Source: Lutibacter profundi (GTDB lineage Bacteria; Bacteroidota; Bacteroidia; Flavobacteriales; Flavobacteriaceae). From it: a stretch of DNA of 64,000 bases. Where the stretch lies: contig NZ_CP013355.1 of assembly GCF_001543325.1 (NCBI RefSeq), positions 620,001-684,000 of the forward strand, in the 5' to 3' direction. Position 1 is the first letter of the stretch. Each line of letters starts with the position of its first letter. Below are positions 27,765 to 38,244 of the stretch, piece after piece. The translations under genes and the position numbers were made by a program. The notes under the pieces are model-generated. The model ran no database searches, had not been told where the DNA came from, and saw only the letters and a list, made by a program, of their open reading frames with translations.

Positions 27765-28505
27765 ATGAATAATAGGATAATAAAAGATATTCGATATTTT
27801 GAGACTAAACCTGATAACTATCACGGAAAATTTGACGGAATTATTGGGAATATTTATCAGAATTCACCTGACACAAATTACATCGGACAAAGAATTGCAA
27901 GAAAGTTAAACGAATTTGGATTTATATCTGGAGAATTTGACCACATTTATATAAATCTTTCCCCTAAACTCAATGACAACGAAATTAAAGAAAGCAGTGT
28001 TTTTTTGGATAAACAAATAAGGTATTTTGATTACGGCTTTACAATTAATGTATTCAATAACCTAACTGAACACGAAAAAGATACAAAAATCAAAGAGATA
28101 ACATTTAAGGTTTTAAATTGGATTTATAAAAAAGATAATTTAAAAACACAATTAATTAGTGACGTTCAAAACTTGATGGATAAGTACAACAAGAGTTTAA
28201 CAATTAATTATAAAACTAAAGAGACCAATCATTATCGGATTGACCTAAATTTCCAAATACGACCAGATAATGCTACGTCTAAATTGATTATAGAGTTCAC
28301 AGATAAAAAGGAAAATAAAACTCAATACGCAATTTCGGACATACTAGATTATGAAGATTTATATTCATTAATTGACAAGGTAACATTGAAAGATGGATTT
28401 GTAGTTTTTCAACCAAAGAAAAGTTATCACGCTGAACTTGTAGCTGGAAAATATAAAAAGCCACTTTTGAGTATTGATATAAAAAGTATGACAGAAAATA
28501 AATAA
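27765..28505 (+). CDS. Uncharacterised soluble protein
   Basis: A 246-residue acidic-to-neutral protein without signal or membrane segment. The first half is alpha/beta (FDHIYINLSPKLNDNEIKE, YFDYGFTINVFNNL), the second half has strands typical of small binding domains (HYRIDLNFQIRPDNATSKLI). No catalytic motif found. Its size, solubility and position as a sole cassette gene would fit an orphan immunity protein, but this is speculation. The ATG is 30 bases after the attC GTT. Confidence 0.6.
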   Translation: MNNRIIKDIRYFETKPDNYHGKFDGIIGNIYQNSPDTNYIGQRIARKLNEFGFISGEFDHIYINLSPKLNDNEIKESSVFLDKQIRYFDYGFTINVFNNLTEHEKDTKIKEITFKVLNWIYKKDNLKTQLISDVQNLMDKYNKSLTINYKTKETNHYRIDLNFQIRPDNATSKLIIEFTDKKENKTQYAISDILDYEDLYSLIDKVTLKDGFVVFQPKKSYHAELVAGKYKKPLLSIDIKSMTENK

Positions 28506-28509
28506 CTGT

Positions 28510-28640
28510 TGGCAACACCGTATAAAATTAATTGCTAATGCAAGCCTACTTACGAAAATCCTTGCGGATTTTCTATTCGGTTTGTATTTGCTAAATTAGG
28601 TGCTTAATCAACGCAACTAATCTTATACCAAACGTTGTGG
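28510..28640 (+). repeat. attC-like site 27
   Basis: Left core TGGCAAC (10-nt match to GTTGCCAACA), right core GTTGTGG. Arms GTATAAAATTAATTGC and GCAACTAATCTTATAC. Apical hairpin GAAAATCC-TTGC-GGATTTTC. 131 bp. Confidence 0.87.
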
Positions 28641-28648
28641 TTTATATT

Positions 28649-29959
28649 GGTATGATAAAGGGACATCGTTTACAAAGTTAAAGAGACATAGTTTACACTT
28701 TTTAGGTTGTAATTTGAGAAATAAAATCAAATTATTATGCCTTGGAAAGAAACAACAACTATGGAACAAAAAATTGAATTTATTTGTGAATGGAGAACTG
28801 GAAAATATACCATCACAGAATTATGTAAAAACTTTGAAATCTCAAGACCCACCGCCTATAAGTTAATAAATAGGTTTGAAAAACAAGGTTTTGAAGGCTT
28901 AAAAGAGCAATCAAGAACTCCAAAGGAACATCCAAATGCGACAAAGGAAAATATTGTTGATGGGATACTTAAATTAAAGAAAAAACACCCACGCTGGGGA
29001 GCTAAAAAATCAATAAACTATTGTTTAACGATTTTACAGAAAATGAGATCCCCTCGGTGGTTACTGTTCACAACATACTCAAAAGACACGGTTTAGTATG
29101 CCCTCAAAAAAGGTTAAGAAGAGTCAAACCTGTATATCCTATTTTTGATCCAAAAGTGTGTAATGAAGTATGGAGTGCAGATTACAAAGGAAAGTTTTTA
29201 ATGGGTAATAAAGTGTATTGTCACCCACTGACCATTGCTGATTCCAAAAGTAGATTTTTATTCACAGCTAAAGGACATTATAAAGAAACTTTAAAGTACG
29301 CAAAGGCTGAATTTACAAAGGTTTTTAGGAAATATGGAATCCCTAAACAACTCCACACAGACAACGGAAGTCCCTTTGGGTCTGTTCGTGCTATTCAACG
29401 ATTTACACAACTCTCCTATTGGTTTATTGAACTTGGAATTACACCCGTTTTTTCTGACCCAGCACACCCAGAACAAAACGGAAGACACGAACGTATGCAT
29501 CGCGATTTAAAAGCGGCTTGTGCCAAACCTTCAGCCTATGACTTAAAAGCACAACAAAGACGTTTAAATCACTTTGTAAAAGAATATAATCACATAAGAC
29601 CTCACGAAGCTTTAGGGATGGAAACACCTGCTTCAATGCATAACTTTTCCACCAGACCTTTTCCTGAAAAAATACCTAACTTTGACTATAATTCAAATCT
29701 CAAAATTTTAAAAGTAACTCAAAATGGAGCAATCAGATGGAAGTCGTATTATTGGGTATATTTAACAGCAGCTTTAAAAGGAAAATACGTAGGTATTGAA
29801 GATTTAGGTAATGGAATTTGGAAAGTCTTTTATAGAGACGTATTTTTAGGTTTCTTTAATGAAACACAATTAAGAAATAAAGAAAAGTCAATAAGGTTAG
29901 AAACTAATTTAGTGTAAAGTCTAATCTTTAACTTGTGTAAACTATGTATCTTAACGAAC
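28649..29959 (+). mobile_element. IS481-family element, copy IS3 (frameshifted)
   Basis: 1311 bp, one base shorter than the others, flanked by ATATT (28644-28648, 29960-29964) starting at nucleotide 11 from the attC G. Right end reads CTATGTATC as in IS1, IS2 and IS5, but the transposase has the Thr 236 variant, so it is a mosaic of the two subtypes. Confidence 0.94.
28737..29917 (+). pseudogene. IS481-family transposase, frameshifted (IS3)
   Basis: Loss of one A in an A7 run at 29004-29009 (GCTAAAAAATC instead of GCTAAAAAAATC) shifts the frame after Ala 89-Lys, within the linker before the catalytic core. The downstream part is otherwise intact. The element can probably move only if transposase is supplied by another copy. 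Confidence 0.92.
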
Positions 29960-30032
29960 ATATTACAACAGAAACAAAAACAGAAAAATTGCATTGCAAC
30001 ACAAAGAAATTAATACTGACAAATAGTAAGTA

Positions 30033-30064
30033 TTTACCTTACTTATTTTACGGTTTTACCTTAC
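30033..30064 (+). promoter_or_regulatory. Paired direct repeat upstream of toxin gene (2 of 3)
   Basis: TTTACCTTAC occurs at 30033-30042 and again at 30055-30064, 22 bp apart, bracketing TTTTACGG. Downstream the leader shares AAATATT-TCAGTA and TTAAATTTAAAC with the leader at 53168. The leader lies right of IS3 and so keeps its distance to the gene. Confidence 0.55.
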
Positions 30065-30126
30065 AACTAAATGAAATATTCTCAGTATTCTTGAAAAGAA
30101 AAAATTAATACTTAAATTTAAACATT

Positions 30127-31722
30127 ATGAAAAAGAAACAAATCAAAACTTACTTAAAAAATGGGATTCTATTACTTGGAATTTCATTATTGCTATGGAA
30201 TTGTGAAAAATCTGATTTAACCGTAACTGTTGATTCTGAAGTTACTAAAAGTTTATTAACTCAAAAATCTGTTAAACTTTCTGACATACCTGATGTTAAA
30301 GATTTTTTAAACTTAAAAGTAAAAAATAAACTTTCTTCTAAAACAGGTACACTAAATGATGCTATTTTTGATATAGATAATATTTTAGAAGTTATTGATA
30401 CACTAGGTAATATAAACTATACTTTTCGATTTACTTTACCAAATTCTTCTTTAGATACGTTTTACAATTTAGTGGTTGGTAAAACGCCTCCAGGAGAACT
30501 AAAAACTCCTTTTGTCTTAAAGTACACTTGTGATGAAACATCGCTTGACTTATACATTGACAACAATTATAATTTTAGTTTTTTCAAAGGAACAATCTCC
30601 TTACATAAATATACAGATTTTTTTGAACAAGGCTACTTCTCTAAAACAGAAGCAACAAATTGCCCTCCAGAGTTAGACCAAAATGGAGACCCAATACCTT
30701 GTGAAATACAACCTATTGATGGAAGTGGAAGTAGCTCAGGAGAAGGAGTTGATGGAACAGGTGATAATACCACATCCGGTGGTAGTGGGCCTATTACTTC
30801 TGGAGGTAGCAGCTGTCAGTATGTTGGTGTTTATGTTATGGGATGTGGAGGAACTAATTCTCATAGATTACACACATTAGGTTCCTGTGGTGGTGATAAA
30901 TCCATTGCTAGTTACTTTTCTGTGTGGAATTGTGCCATGCAAAAAGCAAGTAAAACCCAAGTTGATTGCCCTCCTTGCTCTAATTTAATTGAAGGAGGGG
31001 TAGGTATTAATACTATATCTCTTAAATCCATGAGGACAACACTTAAAAATAAACTTACTCTTAATTCATCACAAATTAATTGGGTTAATAACTCTAAAAA
31101 TGATAAGGAAGTAACTAATATTTACAACTTTTTACAAACTCAAAATATTGATGGAAATTATGCTGCTGGAGTAACTAACTTTTCGAAACTTGCTATTGAC
31201 ACTTATATTGATAAAAGTGATTTTGATTTAAATACTTTCAATAATTTTAACCAGTTTATTCCAGACTATAAAGCACGGATGACTCAACAAGAGTTATCAA
31301 TCTTTAATTCAATGTCAATAAAACTCCAAACAAGGTATTTATATAATGCTAATGAAGCTCAAAACAAAGCCTTTGAATTATTCCCAGGGGTTCAAAGAAA
31401 TACAAAAGCTGATGCATTTAGGCATTCATATTTTCACAGTCTAAACACATATTTCATTGGTGAAAATTTATCAATACAACTAGGAGATGCACATGAAAAC
31501 GAGACACCTAATTCATTAATTCTAGAAAAAGTGATGGATTTGTTTAATAATCAAGTCGGTCGTGAAAAATCTAAAACACCAGCAATATATTTTAATGCTT
31601 ACGGTACTATAGTTGTTAGAATCTATAATGCAATCCAAAATGGTGAATTAAAATATTTAAATCCATTAAATAGTGATGGAACAATAAATTCTACAACCCA
31701 ATTAATTCCTACAAATCAATAA
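30127..31722 (+). CDS. Modular lipoprotein toxin-like protein with DUF6973-like C-terminus
   Basis: A 531-residue lipoprotein (lipobox SLLLWNC, Cys 26). Residues 1-199 are nearly identical to the protein at 53262. A Gly/Ser/Asp linker follows, then a second shared block about 290-345 (LTLNSSQINW, NDKEVTNIYNFLQ). After that the two proteins diverge completely. Here the C-terminus contains RNTKADAFRHSYFHSLN and GDAHENETPNS, matching the DAFRHAYWN/H-E pattern of DUF6973-like domains. A constant surface-anchored stem with an exchangeable C-terminal domain and a small partner gene is polymorphic-toxin architecture; toxicity is inferred. Confidence 0.72.
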   Translation: MKKKQIKTYLKNGILLLGISLLLWNCEKSDLTVTVDSEVTKSLLTQKSVKLSDIPDVKDFLNLKVKNKLSSKTGTLNDAIFDIDNILEVIDTLGNINYTFRFTLPNSSLDTFYNLVVGKTPPGELKTPFVLKYTCDETSLDLYIDNNYNFSFFKGTISLHKYTDFFEQGYFSKTEATNCPPELDQNGDPIPCEIQPIDGSGSSSGEGVDGTGDNTTSGGSGPITSGGSSCQYVGVYVMGCGGTNSHRLHTLGSCGGDKSIASYFSVWNCAMQKASKTQVDCPPCSNLIEGGVGINTISLKSMRTTLKNKLTLNSSQINWVNNSKNDKEVTNIYNFLQTQNIDGNYAAGVTNFSKLAIDTYIDKSDFDLNTFNNFNQFIPDYKARMTQQELSIFNSMSIKLQTRYLYNANEAQNKAFELFPGVQRNTKADAFRHSYFHSLNTYFIGENLSIQLGDAHENETPNSLILEKVMDLFNNQVGREKSKTPAIYFNAYGTIVVRIYNAIQNGELKYLNPLNSDGTINSTTQLIPTNQ

Positions 31723-31725
31723 TTT

Positions 31726-32076
31726 ATGAAAAATTTAATTTCAATAATTGTATTAGCTTCTTTAATTGGTTGTATAAGAGACAACCCAAAAATTAAAATT
31801 CAAAATAAAAGTTCTGTAAAATTGGATAGTGTAATTGTATATGCTACGTCTCAGGATAAAACGGTATTTAAAAACATTGAAATTCGCGAAAAAAAACAAG
31901 GTATAATTTCATTTAAAAATGTACCAAAAACAGATGGTGGGTATTTAATTCAAGTTTTCAAAGATGGAAATTTGATAAAAGAAAATGGTTTTGGTTATTA
32001 CACAAATGGAGGGAGTTTAAATTATGGATTTAATATAATGATTAAAAATGACACAATATTAATTGATTATAAATAA
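31726..32076 (+). CDS. Small lipoprotein, probable immunity partner
   Basis: A 116-residue lipoprotein, MKNLISIIVLASLIGC with Cys 16, starting three bases after the toxin stop. The mature part is a compact beta-rich domain (KIKIQNKSSVKLDSVIVYA, then VPKTDGGYLIQVFKDGN). No relation is visible to the partners at 19202 or 54877, as expected if each partner matches its own toxin C-terminus. Confidence 0.62.
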   Translation: MKNLISIIVLASLIGCIRDNPKIKIQNKSSVKLDSVIVYATSQDKTVFKNIEIREKKQGIISFKNVPKTDGGYLIQVFKDGNLIKENGFGYYTNGGSLNYGFNIMIKNDTILIDYK

Positions 32077-32082
32077 TACAAA

Positions 32083-32212
32083 CCACAACAATGGCTATAG
32101 CAAATGTGAGGTTTTAAGATGAAAATAAATTTTAAAGTTAAATACAACTTTGTATTAACTGAAAAATTCAATAATAAATCTCACACTTGTCATAGCCTAA
32201 ACGTTTTGGCAT
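32083..32212 (+). repeat. attC-like site 28 (2-bp insertion at right core)
   Basis: Left core CCACAAC (10-nt match across IS3 to GTTGTGGTTT at 28634). Right end reads CGTTTTGGCATTAATAG where the sister cassette at 8370 has CGTTGGCATTAATAG, so two T residues are extra at the crossover point. Arms GGCTATAGCAAATGTG and CACTTGTCATAGCC. Confidence 0.8.
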
Positions 32213-32698
32213 TAATAGTTCCGATGAAAATTTTAGTTTTACTGAAAACGACTCACAAGCCATTTAATTTCGATTTTTAAAGATACATTTAGTTGAAATT
32301 CCTTTTTGGGGATTTAAACGCGTCGAAAACTGTCTTGTACTTTTAACTTAGGATTGATTTGCCCGAAAAATGGTGGTCTATTTGGAAACAGAATGATAAA
32401 CCTCAACGGAATGTTTTTAATCTACCAAGTTCTGATTCATCTTGTACTTATAACTTGGTCTTGTAAGCGTTCTGATTCAATCTATTTCCCAAAAAGGTGT
32501 AAGTGTAAAATAATTATTTTTTTGCCATCTAAACGCAAGAAAATGTGCTGTTTATTTACAAATTGATTTGCTGTTTAATTGTTAAGTGATTATTTATAAA
32601 CACCTGCGCTGGCGTTCTGATTCGATTGGCAAAAAAACACGTAGGGTGATTTTTTTTATGGTGTTTTAATAGCCAAATGTTTAATGTGTCTCTACTAA
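32213..32698 (+). other. Non-coding cassette, family D copy 2
   Basis: Near-identical to 8377-8863, including the GTTCTGATTC repeats. No gene supported. Confidence 0.66.
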
Positions 32699-32829
32699 AG
32701 CCAACAATGTATAACCAAAATTGCTTAATTCTAACTAAATTGAAAATTATTACAAATAAAAAACTATATTTATAAATCCGAAAATTGCGCTTTCAAAATA
32801 GCAACTTTCGTTATACTAAACCGTTAGCA
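32699..32829 (+). repeat. attC-like site 29
   Basis: Left core AGCCAAC, right core GTTAGCA. Same arms as site 7, since it belongs to the same cassette family. 131 bp. Confidence 0.82.
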
Positions 32830-33263
32830 TAAATGGCTCGACTGATTTTTTCGCCCGACAAATTACAGTAGAAAAAGTAATTTAAAATACTAAGATTTTG
32901 AGTATTAAAAATGAGTAAATAAGACAAATTAAACTAGTCCGATAAATTTTAAATGGAAAATGAGTAAATAAGACAATTTGAACAATTATGACAAATTTTA
33001 GATTATCCTCTACTCTACCGAATTGAGAATTGAAACGTAAAAACTTATCGAATAGCGCAGATTTAAGAGCTGAAACGAAAAATAAGCAGAACCAATACAA
33101 GTAAAATTAAAAATTGTAACAAAACCGATTAAAAACAATAGATTTCGCTAAATGAATGTAATAATTGAAATGCTGGATTTAAAAGTTGTTATGGATAATA
33201 CTACAACAGACAAAACTCAGATAATAGAAAAATTCAATTATTCCCATAACGTTTCGCCAAATA
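32830..33263 (+). other. Non-coding cassette, family A copy 4
   Basis: Same body as 25904. No gene supported on either strand. Confidence 0.7.
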
Positions 33264-33396
33264 TGCTAACAACTCATAAAATTTATGCTTAAATTTGGAT
33301 TTAGTACGAAATGACAAACATTTTAACAAACCGATTTGCTACAACCGAAAAATCTCCGATTTCTCAGTCGCACAAATCTTATAAAAGCCGTTAGCA
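33264..33396 (+). repeat. attC-like site 30
   Basis: Left core TGCTAAC, right core GTTAGCA, class-1 arms, 133 bp. Confidence 0.85.
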
Positions 33397-33419
33397 ACAA
33401 TAACCACGAAAATCAAAAT

Positions 33420-35123
33420 ATGAGTAATAACAGAATAATATTAGATGGTTGTATATCAATTTTCAAAGATAATAACGAGTTAGATAATAATGATAGTGAA
33501 ATTTTTGAACTTTTTTCATTAACTCAAATTCATAAAGATAAAAGTTTAACCTACGAAAACATCGAAAGTTCTATTGTTGACGGTGGAAATGATGGTGGAA
33601 TTGATGCTTTGATGGTATTAATTGATGAAGAGTATGTTGAAAACATTGATGATCTTGAGAATTTCAAGTTTAGTAATACAACGAAAAGTCGTTTTATAAT
33701 TTCACAATGTAAAAAAGAAAAATCTTTTAAAGAAAGTGCAATTGATAAATTAATTACTACCATTCCAGTATTATTTGATCTTGAAAAATCTGAAAGAAAT
33801 CTTTTAACAAGATTTAATTCAGATTTAGTCAACCAAGTTTTATTACTTGTTGATGTTTGGAAAAAAACTATAATAGGTGGTGGTTCAATTTTTATAGAAT
33901 ATATTTACGCAACAAATGCCACTGAAATAGAAGTTAATGATGTGTTTAATCAAAAAGTAAGTCAACTTATTGAACAAACAAAAAATATTTTTTCAACCGA
34001 TCAAATATTTTTTAATAAATATAGTAGTGCTGAATTATTAAGCCTATACCAAAAACAAAAATCAAACAGACTTGCTTTAGAATTTAAAGATAGACCGCTA
34101 TCAACTGACTATGATGAAAATGGTATTGGCTACATTGGAACAGTAAAACTTGCAAATTATAAAGAATTTTTAACTTCTGAAACAGGCGATATTAGAGATG
34201 ATTTATTTGAAAGCAATATTCGTCACTTTCAAGGTTTGGTAGATGTAAACAAAAAGATAAAAAAAACTATTGAAAATGCGTCAAATGAAGATTTTTGGTG
34301 GTTAAATAATGGAATTACAATAATTGCTGAAGATCCAAAAGAAGTTGGTAAAAAATTAACAATTGAAAATATACAAATTGTTAATGGCCTTCAAACTTCT
34401 TACTCAATATTTAACACTCATAATGGTTCACAAGATGATAATAGGTCTGTATTAGTAAAGGTCATTATCAATAATAATAAAGAAACTACAGATAATATTA
34501 TTGCTTCAACAAATAGTCAAAATCCAGTTTCTGCAACATTATTAAGAGCAACCGAACCAATTCAACGTAATTTAGAACTCTTTTTTCTTAATGAAGGTTA
34601 TTATTATGACAGACGTAAAAATTACTATAAAAATCAAGGAAAACCTTCTACTAAAATTTTTAGTATACAATATACTGCTCAGACAATTCAATCCATCGTT
34701 TTTGATGATCCACATACTGCCAGAGCGAGACCTACATCATTATTAAAATCACAAACAACTTATAATAATATATTTGATGATAATAAAAACTTTAAAGGTT
34801 ATCTTAATTGTTGTTTAATAAACAAAAAAACTCATAATTTTTGGCTAAAACATAATGCATTAGATATTAAATTAAAAACTTCTAATTTTAAATTACATTT
34901 AAGTTGTGTTGTTATTAAAGAACTTTTTAATAAAAAATCGGTTTCATTTGATGAAATAGTAGAAGTTGATTTGGAAAGTATTGATCAAAATTTATTTGAT
35001 CGTTCAATAAACTTATTGAATGAAAAAATTGATGCTTATTTAGCAGAAAATGAAAATAGAAATCTAATAAATATCGCAAAATCGAAAGAATTCACAAATT
35101 ATGTGTTTGATAAATATGAATAA
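33420..35123 (+). CDS. AIPR-family abortive infection protein
   Basis: A 567-residue protein from the ATG at 33420. FWWLNNGITIIAED near residue 293 and IENIQIVNGLQTSYSIFN near 320 form the signature of the AIPR (abortive infection phage resistance) family, and DGGNDGGIDALMVLID near residue 50 is its N-terminal GGNDxGID-type motif, which in related proteins belongs to a nuclease-like domain. AIPR proteins confer phage resistance by abortive infection in some systems. Sole gene of the cassette, 30 bases after the attC GTT, with no obvious promoter of its own. Confidence 0.85.
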   Translation: MSNNRIILDGCISIFKDNNELDNNDSEIFELFSLTQIHKDKSLTYENIESSIVDGGNDGGIDALMVLIDEEYVENIDDLENFKFSNTTKSRFIISQCKKEKSFKESAIDKLITTIPVLFDLEKSERNLLTRFNSDLVNQVLLLVDVWKKTIIGGGSIFIEYIYATNATEIEVNDVFNQKVSQLIEQTKNIFSTDQIFFNKYSSAELLSLYQKQKSNRLALEFKDRPLSTDYDENGIGYIGTVKLANYKEFLTSETGDIRDDLFESNIRHFQGLVDVNKKIKKTIENASNEDFWWLNNGITIIAEDPKEVGKKLTIENIQIVNGLQTSYSIFNTHNGSQDDNRSVLVKVIINNNKETTDNIIASTNSQNPVSATLLRATEPIQRNLELFFLNEGYYYDRRKNYYKNQGKPSTKIFSIQYTAQTIQSIVFDDPHTARARPTSLLKSQTTYNNIFDDNKNFKGYLNCCLINKKTHNFWLKHNALDIKLKTSNFKLHLSCVVIKELFNKKSVSFDEIVEVDLESIDQNLFDRSINLLNEKIDAYLAENENRNLINIAKSKEFTNYVFDKYE

Positions 35124-35129
35124 TAAAGT

Positions 35130-35260
35130 TGCTAACAAAGTATATAAATCATTGGGCAATAAGTGATTAAACCAAAGTTAGTGCATATAAATAAAAATAG
35201 TAATAAGCCGAAAATGAAGTGCTTTTAAACGCCCAACGCTTCATATACAAATCGTTGGCA
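35130..35260 (+). repeat. attC-like site 31
   Basis: Left core TGCTAAC, right core GTTGGCA. Arms GTATATAAATCATTGGGC and GCCCAACGCTTCATATAC. 131 bp. Confidence 0.85.
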
Positions 35261-35267
35261 AATATGG

Positions 35268-36579
35268 GGTATGATAAAGGGACATCGTTTACAAAGTTAA
35301 AGAGACATAGTTTACACTTTTTAGGTTGTAATTTGAGAAATAAAATCAAATTATTATGCCTTGGAAAGAAACAACAACTATGGAACAAAAAATTGAATTT
35401 ATTTGTGAATGGAGAACTGGAAAATATACCATCACAGAATTATGTAAAAACTTTGAAATCTCAAGACCCACCGCCTATAAGTTAATAAATAGGTTTGAAA
35501 AACAAGGTTTTGAAGGCTTAAAAGAGCAATCAAGAACTCCAAAGGAACATCCAAATGCGACAAAGGAAAATATTGTTGATGGGATACTTAAATTAAAGAA
35601 AAAACACCCACGCTGGGGAGCTAAAAAAATCAATAAACTATTGTTTAACGATTTTACAGAAAATGAGATCCCCTCGGTGGTTACTGTTCACAACATACTC
35701 AAAAGACACGGTTTAGTATGCCCTCAAAAAAGGTTAAGAAGAGTCAAACCTGTATATCCTATTTTTGATCCAAAAGTGTGTAATGAAGTATGGAGTGCAG
35801 ATTACAAAGGAAAGTTTTTAATGGGTAATAAAGTGTATTGTCACCCACTGACCATTGCTGATTCCAAAAGTAGATTTTTATTCACAGCTAAAGGACATTA
35901 TAAAGAAACTTTAAAGTACGCAAAGGCTGAATTTACAAAGGTTTTTAGGAAATATGGAATCCCTAAACAACTCCACACAGACAACGGAAGTCCCTTTGGG
36001 TCTGTTCGTGCTATTCAACGATTTACACAACTCTCCTATTGGTTTATTGAACTTGGAATTACACCCGTTTTTTCTGACCCAGCACACCCAGAACAAAACG
36101 GAAGACACGAACGTATGCATCGCGATTTAAAAGCGGCTTGTGCCAAACCTTCAGCCTATGACTTAAAAGCACAACAAAGACGTTTAAATCACTTTGTAAA
36201 AGAATATAATCACATAAGACCTCACGAAGCCTTAGGGATGGAAACACCTGCTTCAATGCATAACTTTTCCACCAGACCTTTTCCTGAAAAAATACCTAAC
36301 TTTGACTATAATTCAAATCTCAAAATTTTAAAAGTAACTCAAAATGGAGCAATCAGATGGAAGTCGTATTATTGGGTATATTTAACAGCAGCTTTAAAAG
36401 GAAAATACGTAGGTATTGAAGATTTAGGTAATGGAATTTGGAAAGTCTTTTATAGAGACGTATTTTTAGGTTTCTTTAATGAAACACAATTAAGAAATAA
36501 AGAAAAGTCAATAAGGTTAGAAACTAATTTAGTGTAAAGTCTAATCTTTAACTTGTGTAAACTATGTCTCTTAACGAAC
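35268..36579 (+). mobile_element. IS481-family element, copy IS4
   Basis: 1312 bp, flanked by ATGG (35264-35267, 36580-36583) beginning at nucleotide 11 from the attC G. Right end variant CTATGTCTC, shared with IS6 and IS7. Confidence 0.95.
35356..36537 (+). CDS. IS481-family transposase (IS4)
   Basis: Intact 393-residue protein with Thr at 236 (GITPVF), the second subtype in this array. All three catalytic acids are present. Confidence 0.95.
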   Translation: MPWKETTTMEQKIEFICEWRTGKYTITELCKNFEISRPTAYKLINRFEKQGFEGLKEQSRTPKEHPNATKENIVDGILKLKKKHPRWGAKKINKLLFNDFTENEIPSVVTVHNILKRHGLVCPQKRLRRVKPVYPIFDPKVCNEVWSADYKGKFLMGNKVYCHPLTIADSKSRFLFTAKGHYKETLKYAKAEFTKVFRKYGIPKQLHTDNGSPFGSVRAIQRFTQLSYWFIELGITPVFSDPAHPEQNGRHERMHRDLKAACAKPSAYDLKAQQRRLNHFVKEYNHIRPHEALGMETPASMHNFSTRPFPEKIPNFDYNSNLKILKVTQNGAIRWKSYYWVYLTAALKGKYVGIEDLGNGIWKVFYRDVFLGFFNETQLRNKEKSIRLETNLV

Positions 36580-36583
36580 ATGG

Positions 36584-36960
36584 TGAAACCAAGTTCATAC
36601 GAGAAAAGTTCTTTAAAATAAAAATTTAGAAAACCGACAAGTTACAGATTGATTCCTACTCGATTCCGATAAAAATTGAAATGAATAGATTTTGAGAAAT
36701 GAAACGGTCAGATTTAGTAATGAAACGTAAAAATTTATGAATCGCACAGATTTTATTATAATTATGGATTTGAGAAATGAAACGGTCAGATTTGAGAATT
36801 GAAACGTAAAATTTATGAATCGCACAGGTTTTGAGTAATAAACAGAACGAAAAACTAAATAAGAAAAATTACAACAAACCGAAAAATATTTCCGACTTTT
36901 ATAATCATTAACGATTTGAGAAATGAAATGAAAAATTATTGAAATGTAAAAAACCACATT
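36584..36960 (+). other. Non-coding cassette, family B-like, interrupted by IS4
   Basis: The body right of IS4 begins TGAAACCAAGTTCATACGAG and then follows family B (AAAGTTCTTTAAAATAAAAA). It contains GAAACGGTCAGATTTG and GAATTGAAACGTAAAA repeats. Ends GTTGGCAAAT and ATTAGCCAAC match in 9 of 10. No gene supported. Confidence 0.66.
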
Positions 36961-37094
36961 AGCCAACAATGTATAAAATTTATGCTTTCATTTAAACTAA
37001 AAACTAAACGACAAACATCTAACAAACGATTTGCTACAACCGAAAAATCTCCGATTTTCCAATCGCACAAATCTTAAATACTAAACCGTTACCA
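36961..37094 (+). repeat. attC-like site 32
   Basis: Left core AGCCAAC, right core GTTACCA. The arm is a hybrid: class-1 interior (AAATTTATGC) with an outer GTATAA, and the right arm has two extra bases (CTTAAATACTAAACC). 134 bp. Confidence 0.8.
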
Positions 37095-37110
37095 CCAATT
37101 AGAACAAACT

Positions 37111-38244
37111 ATGAACATAGATATTATTGGAGCAGGAATAGGAGGATTAACTACTGCAATTGCACTTGAACAAAAAGGAATTAAAACAAGAATATTTGAA
37201 CAAGCTGAACGAATAAAATCAGTTGGGGCAGGAATTATTTTAGCTAATAATGCAATGCAAGTTTATGAAAAGTTAGGCTTACGAAAAGTAATTGAGGAGA
37301 ATGGAAACCCAATATCTTCAATGAATATTACTAAACCCAACCTAAATCCACTTTCCAAAATTGACTTGACATATTTTGAACAAAAACATAATATCAAAAA
37401 CATTGCAATTCATAGAGGAACATTACAACAGATATTACTTGATAAATTAAACTCAACCGAAATTAAACTTAACCATAAACTTACTTCAATTGTTGAAAAC
37501 ACAAATGGATATTATTTGGAATTTGAAAACGGAGAACAAATTCAATCCTCAACTGTTTTGGGAGCTGATGGACTAAACTCTATTGTTCGACAAAATATAT
37601 TCCCGAATAATAGTATAAGAAATGCAAATCAAATATGCTGGAGAGGAATTACGGAATTCGAATTACCGATAAAATTTAAAAACGAATTAAACGAAGCTTG
37701 GGGAAAATCTGAACGATTTGGCTTTGTTCAAATTGCTGAAAATAAAGTTTATTGGTATGCTTTAAAATCGTTCAAAAAAAATAAGAATGAATTCTCTATC
37801 AACGATTTAGAGCAATATTTTAGCGATTATAATTCAGTAATTAAAGACATTATAAAATCAACTAAGAAGGAGCAAATAAATGCTGCCGAAATTTCAGATT
37901 TAAAACCAACAAACATTTGGTTTAAAGATAATGTATGTTTAATCGGAGATTCTGCACACGCAACAACCCCAAATATGGGTCAAGGTGCTTGTCAAGCTAT
38001 CGAAGATGCTTTTGTGCTTTCAGAATGTTTATATAAATATGGGATTACTAAAGCATTTTTGGAATATCAAAAATTACGATTACCAAAAGCACATCAAGTA
38101 GTTAAAGCAAGTTGGCTCGTTGGGAAAATGGCACATCTTAAAAATCCAATATTAATTGGTTTACGCAATCAAATGTTAAGATTAATGCCTTCTTCAATTA
38201 ATAGAAAACAGAATGAACAAATTTTTCAATTGGCAGAAATATGA
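37111..38244 (+). CDS. FAD-dependent monooxygenase
   Basis: A 377-residue flavoprotein of the UbiH/PHBH class A type. IIGAGIGGLTTAIALEQ at residues 5-21 is the Rossmann GxGxxG, GADGLNSIVRQ near residue 150 is the GADGxxSxVR (DG) motif, and CLIGDSAHATTPNMGQGACQ near 277 is the GD motif that binds the flavin ribityl chain. Such enzymes hydroxylate aromatic or other small substrates, including antibiotics (TetX-like), using NAD(P)H and O2. The substrate cannot be inferred. It overlaps the next gene by four bases (ATGATG region), so the two form an operon. One of the few metabolic cassettes here. Confidence 0.9.
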   Translation: MNIDIIGAGIGGLTTAIALEQKGIKTRIFEQAERIKSVGAGIILANNAMQVYEKLGLRKVIEENGNPISSMNITKPNLNPLSKIDLTYFEQKHNIKNIAIHRGTLQQILLDKLNSTEIKLNHKLTSIVENTNGYYLEFENGEQIQSSTVLGADGLNSIVRQNIFPNNSIRNANQICWRGITEFELPIKFKNELNEAWGKSERFGFVQIAENKVYWYALKSFKKNKNEFSINDLEQYFSDYNSVIKDIIKSTKKEQINAAEISDLKPTNIWFKDNVCLIGDSAHATTPNMGQGACQAIEDAFVLSECLYKYGITKAFLEYQKLRLPKAHQVVKASWLVGKMAHLKNPILIGLRNQMLRLMPSSINRKQNEQIFQLAEI

